From: Candidatus Bathyarchaeota archaeon
GTDB lineage: Archaea; Thermoproteota; Bathyarchaeia; RBG-16-48-13; JAGTRE01
DNA length: 64,000 nucleotides
Assembly: GCA_018396415.1 (NCBI GenBank)
Contig: JAGTRE010000006.1
Coordinates: forward strand, 1 to 64,000
Reading direction: 5' to 3'
Shown here: positions 35,236 to 43,574 of the stretch, one piece after another
Layout of the letters: each line of letters begins with the position of its first letter
Position numbering within the stretch: the first letter of the stretch is position 1
Notes under the pieces: model-generated
Database searches by the model: none
What the model was told of the DNA's origin: nothing
Seen by the model: the letters and a program-made list of their open reading frames with translations, nothing else
Position numbers and translations under genes: made by a program

Positions 35236-35341
35236 ATCATCTTCACAGCTTTCTTGTTAACGAGGAAGTAAGGCTTACAATATTCCCTAATTATTCAATC
35301 CTCAAAATAACGCATTATAATCGAGCAATATTAAATAAGTT

Positions 35342-35644
35342 TCAACTGCCGCCGCCTACCGGTGGGAATATCGCGATTTCATCTCCATTATTCAATGGCG
35401 TATCTAAACCCTGTAGAAAGTCGATGTTCCTTCCATTTCTGAGAATTTTAAAGTATTCAAATAGTTTACCAGTTTGGGGGTTAATCATCATTTCTCGCAG
35501 GTGCTCACCATATTTTCCAAAGATCTCATTTAAAAGATCATAAACTGTGGGGTTCCCTTTCAACTCCACTTCAAGCGAAGAACCTAAAAATGCTCTTACT
35601 GTGGCAAAGGCTTTGACTTTAACTTTGACCATTTTTCTCTTCAT
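35342..35644 (-). CDS. moaD: MoaD-family ubiquitin-like sulfur carrier
   Basis: 100 residues. A beta-grasp fold (VKVKAFATVRAFLGSSLEVEL, DLLNEIFGKYGEHL, GLDTPLNNGDEIAIFPPVGGG) ends in a Gly-Gly tail followed by one Ser. The tail is where MoaD and archaeal SAMPs are thiocarboxylated for molybdopterin synthesis or protein tagging; removal of the final Ser would expose GG. It lies downstream of the AOR genes, whose product needs a tungstopterin cofactor. Good family call. Confidence 0.82.
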   Translation of the reverse strand: MKRKMVKVKVKAFATVRAFLGSSLEVELKGNPTVYDLLNEIFGKYGEHLREMMINPQTGKLFEYFKILRNGRNIDFLQGLDTPLNNGDEIAIFPPVGGGS

Positions 35645-35699
35645 CCAATGTGGTTTACGCCTAAGGAGCGATAAAAAGGTTAAGGAAAATTATTGAGCA

Positions 35700-35993
35700 T
35701 CAAAGGGACAATGGAGAGGGATGCGGAATTATAATGATTTCATCTCCATCTGCCAGCGGAGTATTTACACCTTGACCGAAGAAAATAATCCTACCATTTT
35801 TAAAAATTTTAATATAGTTGAACACTGTTCCAGTTTTTGAATCGATTAAAAGATCTTTAACATGCCCACCATATTTCCTAAAGAGTTCATTTAATAGGTC
35901 GTTAACTACAGCGTTATCCTTTAGTTGGACAGTGATCAAAGGACCCAGCCAAGTTCTCAAAATCCCAAAGTTCTTAACTTTAACTGAAATCAT
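35700..35993 (-). CDS. MoaD-like protein lacking the Gly-Gly tail
   Basis: 97 residues and clearly paralogous to the MoaD at 35342-35644 (VKVKNFGILRTWLGPLITVQL, DLLNELFRKYGGHV, GVNTPLADGDEIIII), but it ends in PHPSPLSL, with no GG. It cannot act as a classical thiocarboxylate donor. It may be a structural or regulatory partner of AOR or of the true MoaD. It sits 54 bases after the AOR gene. MoaD-like genes beside AOR are known, but this tail loss is odd. Confidence 0.75.
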   Translation of the reverse strand: MISVKVKNFGILRTWLGPLITVQLKDNAVVNDLLNELFRKYGGHVKDLLIDSKTGTVFNYIKIFKNGRIIFFGQGVNTPLADGDEIIIIPHPSPLSL

Positions 35994-36047
35994 AGAAATC
36001 AGTCTTTATTTTGAAAGGAAAATAGAAAAAATTGTGGAAAGTTAGTT

Positions 36048-37940
36048 TTACTTTAGGATCTTTGCCATGTCCTCTGCAGCTTTATCAAGCCCGAGTTCCC
36101 TGAGTTTCTCCGGCTTCGGAGTTCCAGTCTTGACGTCAAATCCTCTGAGCTTATAGTATTCATCTAGCATTGTTTCAAGTGGGACTACTTTGCCCATCGC
36201 TGGACCAACTGGCATCCCTTCTTTCAGCAATCTTTCGGGTAATGTGTCATTTTCACGTACAGTTTTGCCTTGGAAGTGGTACTCTCTAGCGTTGAAGCAG
36301 TATTCGAGGACGTAGATCCGCTCGCCGATCTTCGCCAAATCCGCGGCAGTGAACTTCCAACCTGTCAACGGCGTCAGTACTGCCGCAATATCTTCTAAGT
36401 TTGCGGTTTCAGGCCAGAAACTGGTAAATTTGCATATGTCTCCTGAATCGATGACTGCGAATACATGTTGAAAGTCGATGACCACCTTAGCCTTTCCTTC
36501 AGCTGTGAGAGGATCTAACTTCACCGGGTAACCAACAATCTCAGGCGCTATTAGGTATGCCTTTAAGTGGCATCCACCTCTAGTCGACGTGGCATACGCC
36601 AAACCGTGGCCAAAGGCCCCTCGAGGATCATAAGCTGGCAGTCCCATGCCTTTAACGCCCATAATCAGCTTGTCGGATCCCTTCCCGATCTTCTTGGCTG
36701 CATCTACCCAACCATCGGCGAGAATGTCACCCAAGCCTTCTCTGAACGCGATTTTCTTAACCATCTCAACCATGGCTGCATCGTTGCCAAACCTTAGGTC
36801 GATGCCGCCAGTATCTTTTTTAGTAATAATTCCCTTCTCGTAGAGTTCCATCGCCCAACCAATTATGTTGCCAGTGCCAATGCCGTCTAGTCCATATTGG
36901 TTACAAAGGTGGTGTGCTGCCATGATTGCATCAAGACGTGTTACTCCCGTTTGTCCTCCAAAAGACCAAACTGTTTCGTATTCTGGGCCTTCGCCGACAA
37001 TTCCGGCATATGGACCGGACCATATGGCGCTGTATCTTCCACATCTAATGGCACAGAAACGGCAAGCCCTATTCTTAACTAATATTGTATCCCGCAGTGC
37101 TTCACCAGTTATGTTTTCGTAGCCTTCGATTGTGCCTGAATCTCTAAAGTTCCTTGTTGGGTAAGCTCCACTCGCATTGATGACACCGGTTAAAACATTG
37201 GTTCCATAGGTCGGTAAGCCAGTTCCTGATATGGCGGCCGCTTTACAGTGTTCATGCGCAGCCCAACAGGCTTCCTCAAACTTATCGGGATCCGCTACTT
37301 CGATTGGCAGTTCTCCTCTTGCGGCAATAGCTTTTAGGTTTTTACTACCCATGACGCCACCTATTCCAGCTCGGCCGGCTGCCCTGTAAAGGGCGTCAAT
37401 TATGCAGGCCAATTTAGATAGTTTTTCACCCGCTACTCCAATGTATATAGCCCTCACCGTTTCGTCTCCAAGCTCTTCTTTAATCATGCGGTCCGTGGTA
37501 AATGTATCTTTTCCCCAGAGGTCTTTTGCATCTCTAAGTTCGTATTTTCCGTTGTCAATCCACAGCCAAACCGGTTTTTCTGCCCTACCCTCAAAGATAA
37601 GCCCATCAAAGCCAGCGAATTTCAATTCTGGACCAAACATGCCGCCGCTATGTGTGTCCCCGAAGACGCCAGTCACTGGGGACTTGGCAACGGCACCCCA
37701 TCTTCCAGTACAAGGGAAAAGCGTCCCAGTCAACGGACCTGTTAAAATCATTAATTTGTTCTCAGGACCCATTGGATCGATGCCTGGTGCAAGTTCATCG
37801 TAAAGAATCTTTATGCCGAAGCCGCTACCGCCCAAAAAGTTTTTCGCAAATCCTTCTTCGATCGGTTCTTCTTTGAACTTTCCTTTAGTCAAATCTACGC
37901 GGAGAAGTTTTCCAGCATATCCTCCTGGCATGTTTGTCAC
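36048..37940 (-). CDS. aor: Tungsten-containing aldehyde:ferredoxin oxidoreductase
   Basis: 630 residues, typical length. N-terminal GGYAGKLLRVDLTKGKF and FLGGSGFGIKILYDEL, then GPLTGTLFPCTGRWG and the [4Fe-4S] ligands C293-x2-C296-x3-C300 (CRFCAIRC) with a fourth Cys in SGDICKF near residue 505. It holds a tungsten bis-pyranopterin and oxidises aldehydes to acids, reducing ferredoxin, in the cytoplasm. It overlaps the multi-cluster ferredoxin gene by four bases, so they form a complex. Aldehyde specificity unknown. Confidence 0.93.
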   Translation of the reverse strand: MTNMPGGYAGKLLRVDLTKGKFKEEPIEEGFAKNFLGGSGFGIKILYDELAPGIDPMGPENKLMILTGPLTGTLFPCTGRWGAVAKSPVTGVFGDTHSGGMFGPELKFAGFDGLIFEGRAEKPVWLWIDNGKYELRDAKDLWGKDTFTTDRMIKEELGDETVRAIYIGVAGEKLSKLACIIDALYRAAGRAGIGGVMGSKNLKAIAARGELPIEVADPDKFEEACWAAHEHCKAAAISGTGLPTYGTNVLTGVINASGAYPTRNFRDSGTIEGYENITGEALRDTILVKNRACRFCAIRCGRYSAIWSGPYAGIVGEGPEYETVWSFGGQTGVTRLDAIMAAHHLCNQYGLDGIGTGNIIGWAMELYEKGIITKKDTGGIDLRFGNDAAMVEMVKKIAFREGLGDILADGWVDAAKKIGKGSDKLIMGVKGMGLPAYDPRGAFGHGLAYATSTRGGCHLKAYLIAPEIVGYPVKLDPLTAEGKAKVVIDFQHVFAVIDSGDICKFTSFWPETANLEDIAAVLTPLTGWKFTAADLAKIGERIYVLEYCFNAREYHFQGKTVRENDTLPERLLKEGMPVGPAMGKVVPLETMLDEYYKLRGFDVKTGTPKPEKLRELGLDKAAEDMAKILK

Positions 37941-38446
37941 CTCTTATACCAGGGTTTCATCCAGAGCTTATATTTGCCCCACCAGAGGTCTCCGCCATGC
38001 CGACTCATCAATCTCGCTGTGTTTCTATGCTTGTAGAATGTCGCATCTTTCACGTCGACGAAACTTAAAACGCCTTGTGGACACCATTTAACGCATGCCG
38101 GATTTCCATTACAAGTATCGCATTTAATTGCAACATTCGTTACCGGATCAACGTGTATGGCGCCGTATGGACAGACGAGTGCACATTTACCATCGCCGTT
38201 ACATTTCGCCTCGTCTACCACGACTACATCATCTTTCCATGATAGGGCGCCAGTTGGACAAGAATCGATGCATAATCCGCATTGAATGCAGAATACTGGG
38301 GCATCATGAAGTGACGGCTCATCCCTGATTACAGCTATCCTAGCTCTTCTAGGATTTATTACTTTGAATTTCTTGTAAGCGCATATGTTCGCGCATATTT
38401 CGCATCCTGTGCAGAGATCGCTATCAGCTACTAATGTCTTTGGCAA
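37937..38446 (-). CDS. Multi-cluster ferredoxin subunit of AOR
   Basis: 169 residues, TTG start after GGAGG. About sixteen cysteines in four groups: CTGCEICANIC, CIQCGLCIDSCP, CNGDGKCALVCP and CDTCNGNPACVKWCP, so up to four [4Fe-4S] clusters, the plan of AorA/AorB-like and DMSOR-family electron-transfer subunits. The first gene of the AOR operon, it would pass electrons from AOR to a larger acceptor. C-terminus (KYKLWMKPWYKR) is basic. Confidence 0.9.
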   Translation of the reverse strand: MPKTLVADSDLCTGCEICANICAYKKFKVINPRRARIAVIRDEPSLHDAPVFCIQCGLCIDSCPTGALSWKDDVVVVDEAKCNGDGKCALVCPYGAIHVDPVTNVAIKCDTCNGNPACVKWCPQGVLSFVDVKDATFYKHRNTARLMSRHGGDLWWGKYKLWMKPWYKR

Positions 38447-38487
38447 ATTTCCTCCTCCCTATTTTTATTAAAATTAGGCAATAATGA

Positions 38488-38507
38488 ATATTAATAATCA
38501 TTAATAT
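38488..38507. promoter_or_regulatory. Inverted repeat in the AOR-operon promoter
   Basis: ATATTAAT-N4-ATTAATAT is an exact 8-base inverted repeat about 45-60 bases before the ferredoxin start and overlaps the likely minus-strand TATA region (near 38500-38512). A candidate operator for the AOR set; binder unknown. Confidence 0.45.
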
Positions 38508-38766
38508 AAGTATACGTTATGTACCGACAAACAGATCGAAAACAAATTCATGGGGGCCCTCGTCGATATTATAAGAGTTTAATTGAATCTGTATGTAATC
38601 TTTTTCAGTAGAAAAGTTATCTTAATTTTAATTACCTTCTGTGGTGGCATCGATTATCCTTTTAATTTTATTTCTGCATTGATAAGCCCGAAAATGCCCC
38701 CACATTCATAACGATTAGAAAGGCTGCCTCCTATGTTTCTAATACGCGCGCAAGCTATTGTATAGA

Positions 38767-38791
38767 CATATTTAAATTTTTTAATACTAAC
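38767..38791 (+). promoter_or_regulatory. Promoter with shared TTTAAAT/TTAATAY motif (MobB-FeS)
   Basis: TTTAAAT starts at 38771 and TTAATAC at 38781, exactly ten bases apart. The mobB start is 171 bases downstream, leaving a leader of roughly 145 bases that holds a 47-codon frame at 38848-38991. The region 38508-38766 between this site and the AOR promoter has no gene that I can support. Confidence 0.5.
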
Positions 38792-38847
38792 AATTATGTG
38801 TCAAAGGTTAATCACTATACGAAAGTACGAAGGTAGGAACAGAACAA

Positions 38848-38991
38848 GTGTTACTTAAAATCGAAGAAGGTTTACCGCTAAGAGAATTTTTAGACAGTCT
38901 CAGTAAACTTACAGTTACTAAATTAAAAGGGTGGAAACACTTTGACCAAAATTCAGATTATTGCAGTTCTTGGAAAAAAACATGCTGGTAA
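38848..38991 (+). CDS. Possible small leader ORF before mobB
   Basis: A 47-codon frame from GTG with AAGGTAGGAAC upstream; its first 30 residues (KIEEGLPLREFLDSL and so on) look protein-like, and the end overlaps the mobB start in another frame. It could be a coupled leader peptide or chance. Low confidence. Confidence 0.22.
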   Translation: MLLKIEEGLPLREFLDSLSKLTVTKLKGWKHFDQNSDYCSSWKKTCW

Positions 38992-39802
38992 AACCAATAC
39001 GATTGAAGCTTTAATCCGAGGACTCACCAAAGACGGCTACAAAGTGGGAACGGTAAAGCACATTCCTCACTCCCGGTTCACGATTGACGTGGAAGGAAAG
39101 GATACATGGAGGCATGCTAAAGCTGGTGCAGAAATTGTGGTTAGCGTGGCACCAAGGGAGGTCGCCGTTATAGAAAAAGTTGACAGCTCTAAGTATGGCC
39201 TGAATGAAATTGTTAAGAACTTCGTGGGAAGGGTTGAAATCGTTATCCTTGAAGGTTTTAAAGAATTAGTTAAAATTGACGAAAATATTCCAAAAGTAAT
39301 CGCTATCAAAACGAGAGAGGAAGCGGTAGAAGCTCTTAGGGACTATAAACCTATCTGGGCTTTCACGGGACCCATCAAAGAAAAGCCAGCAAGTCTCGAG
39401 ATACCATATATCGACATCATTAATGAGCCGGACAAACTTGTGGATCTGGTTGAAAGCAGATTAAAGGCTTTAATTAAAATTGCCCGGATTGAGGATCAAC
39501 TTCCAGGTTTTAATTGCGGAAACTGCGGCTATAAAACCTGTTACGAATTAGCCAGAGCAATAGCTGAAAATAAAGCGAAACTTGCTGACTGTAATATGCT
39601 GAAAAGCGCAGGGAATACGTTAGTAATCAAGGATAATAACCATGTTTTACCGATAAATCCATTTGTGCAAAAAATTATTAGAAAGGCTGTTTTAGCCATG
39701 ATCTCAACGCTAAAAGGAATCACGATTAAAGGAAACGAAGCAGTAATCATATCAGTTAAAGAAACGAAAACCTCTAATCCTATTCGTTTAGATCAAGGAT
39801 AA
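38942..39802 (+). CDS. mobB: MobB-type GTPase fused to a 4Fe-4S domain
   Basis: 286 residues, TTG start. Residues 5-170 are MobB: P-loop GKKHAGKT (11-18), TVKHIPHSRFTID, DTWRHAKAGA, and LEGFKEL. MobB helps attach GMP to molybdopterin or hand over the cofactor. Residues 190-220 carry C192-x2-C195-x4-C200-x16-C217, the same FeS domain as at 4017-5270 and 61510-62133. The last 60 residues form a further small domain. The cluster may sense redox state or hold sulfur/metal during cofactor assembly for AOR or the molybdopterin oxidoreductase at 57083-59609. Strong domain call. Confidence 0.87.
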   Translation: MTKIQIIAVLGKKHAGKTNTIEALIRGLTKDGYKVGTVKHIPHSRFTIDVEGKDTWRHAKAGAEIVVSVAPREVAVIEKVDSSKYGLNEIVKNFVGRVEIVILEGFKELVKIDENIPKVIAIKTREEAVEALRDYKPIWAFTGPIKEKPASLEIPYIDIINEPDKLVDLVESRLKALIKIARIEDQLPGFNCGNCGYKTCYELARAIAENKAKLADCNMLKSAGNTLVIKDNNHVLPINPFVQKIIRKAVLAMISTLKGITIKGNEAVIISVKETKTSNPIRLDQG

Positions 39803-39940
39803 CTCGCCAACGGATTTAATGAATGAGATCATGTCCGCTCCGCTCCACCTGTTCACTGATCATGCGACTTAAGATGAAAGCGTATTTTAGATAGAAATCG
39901 ATAGTTTTTAAGGGCAATAGTACTTCAGCAAACATAGAAC

Positions 39941-39961
39941 AAATTTAAATATTTTGATATG
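39941..39961 (+). promoter_or_regulatory. Promoter with shared motif (small cysteine protein)
   Basis: TTTAAAT starts at 39944 and TTGATAT at 39954, ten bases apart, about 59 bases before the ATG at 40003. Same layout as the other shared sites, one mismatch in the second block. Confidence 0.55.
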
Positions 39962-40002
39962 TATTCTCTTTATAGAGCAAATGAAAGGTGGTTTGTTTTC
40001 AA

Positions 40003-40170
40003 ATGGCTAGTTGTCAAATTTGCGGAAAAACCGGCAATGACCTAAGTTTACTCTACGCCAACCATAAGGAACTAGGCTATATTGGGGTTTGTCGGGAATG
40101 TTGGGCGAAAATGTACAACGATAACCTTTTTGTAATCGGGTCAGGTAGCTCGGGTTGCTGTTGCGGATAA
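40003..40170 (+). CDS. Small cysteine-rich zinc-ribbon-like protein
   Basis: 55 residues from ATG 40003 (an upstream TTG/GTG-type start at 39988 is less likely). Two pairs, CQICGK and CRECW, would bind one zinc or cluster, and the tail GSGSSGCCCG carries three cysteines in a row behind a flexible linker. A thiol-rich tail could bind arsenite, copper or persulfide. It has its own promoter with the shared motif. Family not recognised; real gene likely. Confidence 0.6.
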   Translation: MASCQICGKTGNDLSLLYANHKELGYIGVCRECWAKMYNDNLFVIGSGSSGCCCG

Positions 40171-40434
40171 TAAAATGGTGTTTCAACAACTATTTTTGAG
40201 TAGTTATAGATGTAATTAAGTAGGTCGGCTTTCGCTTCGTCTTCTATTTAAGGACTTTAGAAGTAAAGGATTGGCATAGCCCTGTTTAATGATTTGTTAG
40301 TTTCAGCAATAACTTGGATCTTCTCGGGATCATGTATGATAAAAACTTGTTTTATTTAATCATTCCTAGTGGCTATCGATGGGGGTCATTAATAATGTTT
40401 CATTCGCCTGTAGGGTAAGCCTATAGGAGTAATG
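40171..40434. other. Intergenic region, no gene seen
   Basis: About 260 bases between the small cysteine protein and the DUF5714 promoter. A T-rich run follows the first gene (for example CTATTTTTGAG near 40190), which may end transcription. No coding frame or RNA is convincing. Confidence 0.35.
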
Positions 40435-40461
40435 TTGTGTATTTAAATATTTCAATATAAC
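40435..40461 (+). promoter_or_regulatory. Promoter with shared motif (DUF5714-lipoate ligase operon)
   Basis: TTTAAAT starts at 40442 and TCAATAT at 40452, ten bases apart. The TTG start at 40472 is only 30 bases after the TATA start, so the message is nearly leaderless or has a very short leader. Confidence 0.55.
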
Positions 40462-40471
40462 TTAGGATGTT

Positions 40472-41185
40472 TTGCCCGAGTTGAAGGTAAACTTGTTAGA
40501 GAAAGAATATCATTGCCTTATATGTCAGCAACTTATGCAACCTACTACAGAGATTGTACCTTGTTTTTACTGTGGTAAGAGGGAAAAAGCAGACTACGTT
40601 TGTCCAAATGGGCACTATATTTGTGAGGAATGTAGGCTTGCAACCCCAGACGAAATTGTGAGGAAGACTTGTGAAGCTAGCGTGGAAGTTGATCCTCTGA
40701 GAATAGCTTTCAAAATACTGAGCCATCCAGCCATCCCAATGCACAGTCCGGTGCACCATTATCTCGTAGCTTGCACCCTTTTAGCTGCTCTAAGAAACGC
40801 AACAAAATTTAAGGCTGAACGTGTTACGTTCGACGATGCGCTGAGAAGGGGCAAACGAATCCCTTACGGGTCTTGTGGTTCTCTCGGTGTTTGTGGGGCA
40901 GCCGTAGGAGTTGGAATAGCTGTGAGCATCTTTACTCGTGCAACTACTATGTCTGATAAGGAAAGATCGCTTGCGATGCAAGCAGTTGTCGAAGCATTAA
41001 AAAACATAGCTGAGATAGGCGGACCTAGATGTTGTAAGGCAAGTACTTTCACGGCAATAATAACAGGTGCGAAATTCTTTAAGAACCTCGAAACTAGTAT
41101 TCAAATTCCTGAGAAGCCTCAATTCTGCTCGTTTATGAGCGTGAATGAAGATTGCTTGAAGGAAAGATGTCCTTATTTCAGGTGA
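40472..41185 (+). CDS. DUF5714 protein with N-terminal zinc fingers
   Basis: 237 residues, TTG start. Residues 15-55 hold CLICQQLM, CFYCGK, VCPNGHYICEEC, a rubredoxin/zinc-ribbon array. The rest is a helical domain with the glycine/cysteine-rich motif YGSCGSLGVCGAAVGVGIA and GGPRCCKAS, then CSFMSVNEDCLKERCPYF, so up to fourteen cysteines. This is the DUF5714 family, of unknown function. It is followed after six bases by the two lipoate-ligase genes, which suggests a shared task in lipoate or sulfur handling. Confidence 0.8.
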   Translation: MPELKVNLLEKEYHCLICQQLMQPTTEIVPCFYCGKREKADYVCPNGHYICEECRLATPDEIVRKTCEASVEVDPLRIAFKILSHPAIPMHSPVHHYLVACTLLAALRNATKFKAERVTFDDALRRGKRIPYGSCGSLGVCGAAVGVGIAVSIFTRATTMSDKERSLAMQAVVEALKNIAEIGGPRCCKASTFTAIITGAKFFKNLETSIQIPEKPQFCSFMSVNEDCLKERCPYFR

Positions 41186-41191
41186 ATATAT

Positions 41192-42265
41192 ATGGCGAAA
41201 ATTAGGTGGCGTTTACTTGATTATAGCGTCCCTAACCCTAGAATGAATTTAGCCGTCGAAGAGGCTATATTAAAAAGTCGAAGTGAAGAGAGAAGTCCGG
41301 ATACGTTACGTTTATGGCAAAATCCAATCTCAATTTTGTTCTCGGATCGACACTACGACACCAAAGTTAATCTCGAAGCCTGCAAAAAACATGGCGTCGA
41401 AATCGCGCGAAGACTTTCCTTAAGGAAGGTACTCTACAATGATTCTGGCAGCTTGAACTTTTCAGTTATTACTAAGGTTGAGAAATTTAAGTCCTCTCAA
41501 GATATGATCAATACGTTCACTCGATTATACAAAGGAATTGCTGAAGGAATTCGTGGGCTTGGAGTTGAGGTCAAAGTTGATCCATATGGAGAGCGCCTCG
41601 TAGTTGAGGATAAAAAAATTTCTGATGCGGCTCCATACTTTTTCCATGAAATTTTACTATTTAGTGGTACTATTTTTGTCAACACAGATTTAACAATTGT
41701 AAGAGATATTCTCAAAGTTGAAGAGATGTTGACTACTCTAAATCTTGAGCTCAACAGATCCATTGATGTTAATGAAGTAAAAGAATTACTTAAGAGGGCG
41801 TTCGAGAAGGAGTTAGATGTAGAGTTCGAAATACAGGGGCTTACAGAATACGAGCAAAAAACAGCTGAAATACTCTATAAATGGAAATACGGCACAGAGG
41901 AATGGAACATCGAAGGAAAAGCGTCGCCAACACCGGGTAAAACGCTCATAGAAGTTTTTGTCGCTCATCCACCGACATCCATGTGTAACAAGCTCATTGA
42001 ACTGGTTAAAGATGTAACGGCGGACCTTCAGGAGAAGGTTGAAATTAAGATTTGGAGGCGAGGCTTAGGCATACCTCCGGGTGAAACAATAACCCCCGGG
42101 CTTAAAAAAGCTGCGAAAGAATCCTTGCTTCCGGCGATTATAGTGAATGGAAAATTGGAGTTCGACAGGAGAATTCCACCGCGGGATGAATTGAGGACCA
42201 TTATCTTACGGGAGCTTGAAACTCCGATGCCTCCAATACCATTGAAAACGACTTTTATCATGTAG
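41192..42265 (+). CDS. Lipoate-ligase-like pseudoenzyme fused to a thioredoxin-like domain
   Basis: 357 residues. Residues 1-235 have the LplA fold (WRLLDYSVPNPRMNLAVEEAIL, DTLRLWQNP), but the lipoyl-AMP motif RRxSGGGxVYHD is replaced by RRLSLRKVLYND (73-84). A lysine remains at K142 (DKKISDAAP). Residues about 248-357 resemble the stand-alone thioredoxin-fold protein at 60125-60409 (IEVFVAHPP...PAIIVNGKLEF versus VEVFLPAGA...AVVVNGKVKL), with SMC replacing CGC. It is probably not an active ligase; it may be a scaffold or sulfur/lipoate carrier. Its paralogue at 42322-43122 is intact. Confidence 0.8.
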   Translation: MAKIRWRLLDYSVPNPRMNLAVEEAILKSRSEERSPDTLRLWQNPISILFSDRHYDTKVNLEACKKHGVEIARRLSLRKVLYNDSGSLNFSVITKVEKFKSSQDMINTFTRLYKGIAEGIRGLGVEVKVDPYGERLVVEDKKISDAAPYFFHEILLFSGTIFVNTDLTIVRDILKVEEMLTTLNLELNRSIDVNEVKELLKRAFEKELDVEFEIQGLTEYEQKTAEILYKWKYGTEEWNIEGKASPTPGKTLIEVFVAHPPTSMCNKLIELVKDVTADLQEKVEIKIWRRGLGIPPGETITPGLKKAAKESLLPAIIVNGKLEFDRRIPPRDELRTIILRELETPMPPIPLKTTFIM

Positions 42266-42321
42266 TGTTTAAGTTGGCCTTAACACAATACTATGTCTCA
42301 TTTTTTATATAGCGACATGCG

Positions 42322-43122
42322 ATGAGACTTGCAAGTGGAAAAGGGCAGATGAAAGATCAACGCCATTGGAGATTGCTCGATTCTAGTTCAAAGGATCCAG
42401 CGATGAATTTAGCTATCGAAGAAGCCATTCTTAGATGCCGGCTGGAAGGCAAGAGTCCTGATACCCTTCGTTTTTGGCGAAATCCCCCATCAGTTATAAT
42501 TGGATGCTTTCAGATTCCCTGGGAGGAAGTTAATCCGGCAATTTGTAAAGAGTTGGGCATAAGCGTCTTCAGAAGGGCTTCTGGAGGCGGAGCCGTCTAT
42601 CATGATTATGGTAACCTCAATTATTCGTTAATTATTCACAAATCATCCTTAGAAGCCAATTTGGACGATGTTGAAAAGTCTTATGACATTTTTTGCAGTG
42701 GAGTGATTGAGGGGCTCAGAATGCTCGGCGTCAATGCATACAATCGAGGAAATAGTATAATGATTGGGGAGAGAAAGATCTCTGGAAGCGCGCAACATCG
42801 ATTATACGACGTTATACTTCACCATGGAACCCTCATGGTAAACGTAGACTTACATGCGTTAGAACATGCTCTGAACCTTTCTAACGTAGAAAGGCAGCTG
42901 GTAAATCTCAAGACTGCACTTTCAGAAAATGTCTCATTGAGCAAAATAAAGAAAGCTATTGTTAAGGGCTTTGAGAAAACGCTTAATGTAAAATTCAAGA
43001 AGGGATCCTTGTCCCCAGAGGAATGGCAAGCCGCGAAGATGTTGCGCAGCATAAAATACGGTACATCTAAATACATATTCAATCGCGTTGTGGAAACCAA
43101 ACCTAGAGCAGTCGACTATTAA
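42322..43122 (+). CDS. lplA: Lipoate-protein ligase A, intact
   Basis: 266 residues; an internal ATG at 42349 after AAGGG gives a start that matches its paralogue and may be the real one. WRLLDSSSKDPAMNLAIEEAIL opens the fold, RRASGGGAVYHDYGNLN (84-100) binds lipoyl-AMP, and GERKISGSAQ has the catalytic K152. It attaches lipoate to a conserved lysine of carrier proteins; the H-like protein at 31756-32211 is the only visible acceptor. It follows the degenerate paralogue after 56 bases. Confidence 0.88.
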   Translation: MRLASGKGQMKDQRHWRLLDSSSKDPAMNLAIEEAILRCRLEGKSPDTLRFWRNPPSVIIGCFQIPWEEVNPAICKELGISVFRRASGGGAVYHDYGNLNYSLIIHKSSLEANLDDVEKSYDIFCSGVIEGLRMLGVNAYNRGNSIMIGERKISGSAQHRLYDVILHHGTLMVNVDLHALEHALNLSNVERQLVNLKTALSENVSLSKIKKAIVKGFEKTLNVKFKKGSLSPEEWQAAKMLRSIKYGTSKYIFNRVVETKPRAVDY

Positions 43123-43574
43123 AATAACTATAATAGTCTACGACTCTTCATGAAAGATACTTCACCGCGCTTTTTCTAATAGCTTGGAGATCGCATGAAT
43201 AAATGAATTATCTGGATGCATGGCGGAAACCACATCCAAGCAAACCTCGTAAAGCGAATTTCTAATCCCCGCTTCGCTCACACTACCGCTAGCATACAGC
43301 CGGAAAAATAGTTGTAGCTACATCCATTCTTCCTAAGGTTTTCTCGCTGTATAATCAGACCAGTCACCAAGCAACAAAATTTCCCTCCCTTCAAGTAGTA
43401 CCAAGGGAGAACTGGGCATGGTCGATACTCAATTTTCGTCGCAACCCAAACATACCCATATTCATATTGAAAAATTTAAATATATGGATACGATACATCT
43501 CGCTGGTAGAGGCTGATTAAATGAACCAAAGCCACGAGTTCTAAGACGTATGAACCCAAGGTTAGGTGAATTAA
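43123..43574. other. Intergenic region with promoter, weak shared motif
   Basis: The first 340 bases hold no gene that I can support. At 43475 TTTAAAT is followed ten bases later by TGGATAC, a weaker match to the shared promoter motif, about 100 bases before a small cysteine-rich frame and 250 before the permease. Confidence 0.4.
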
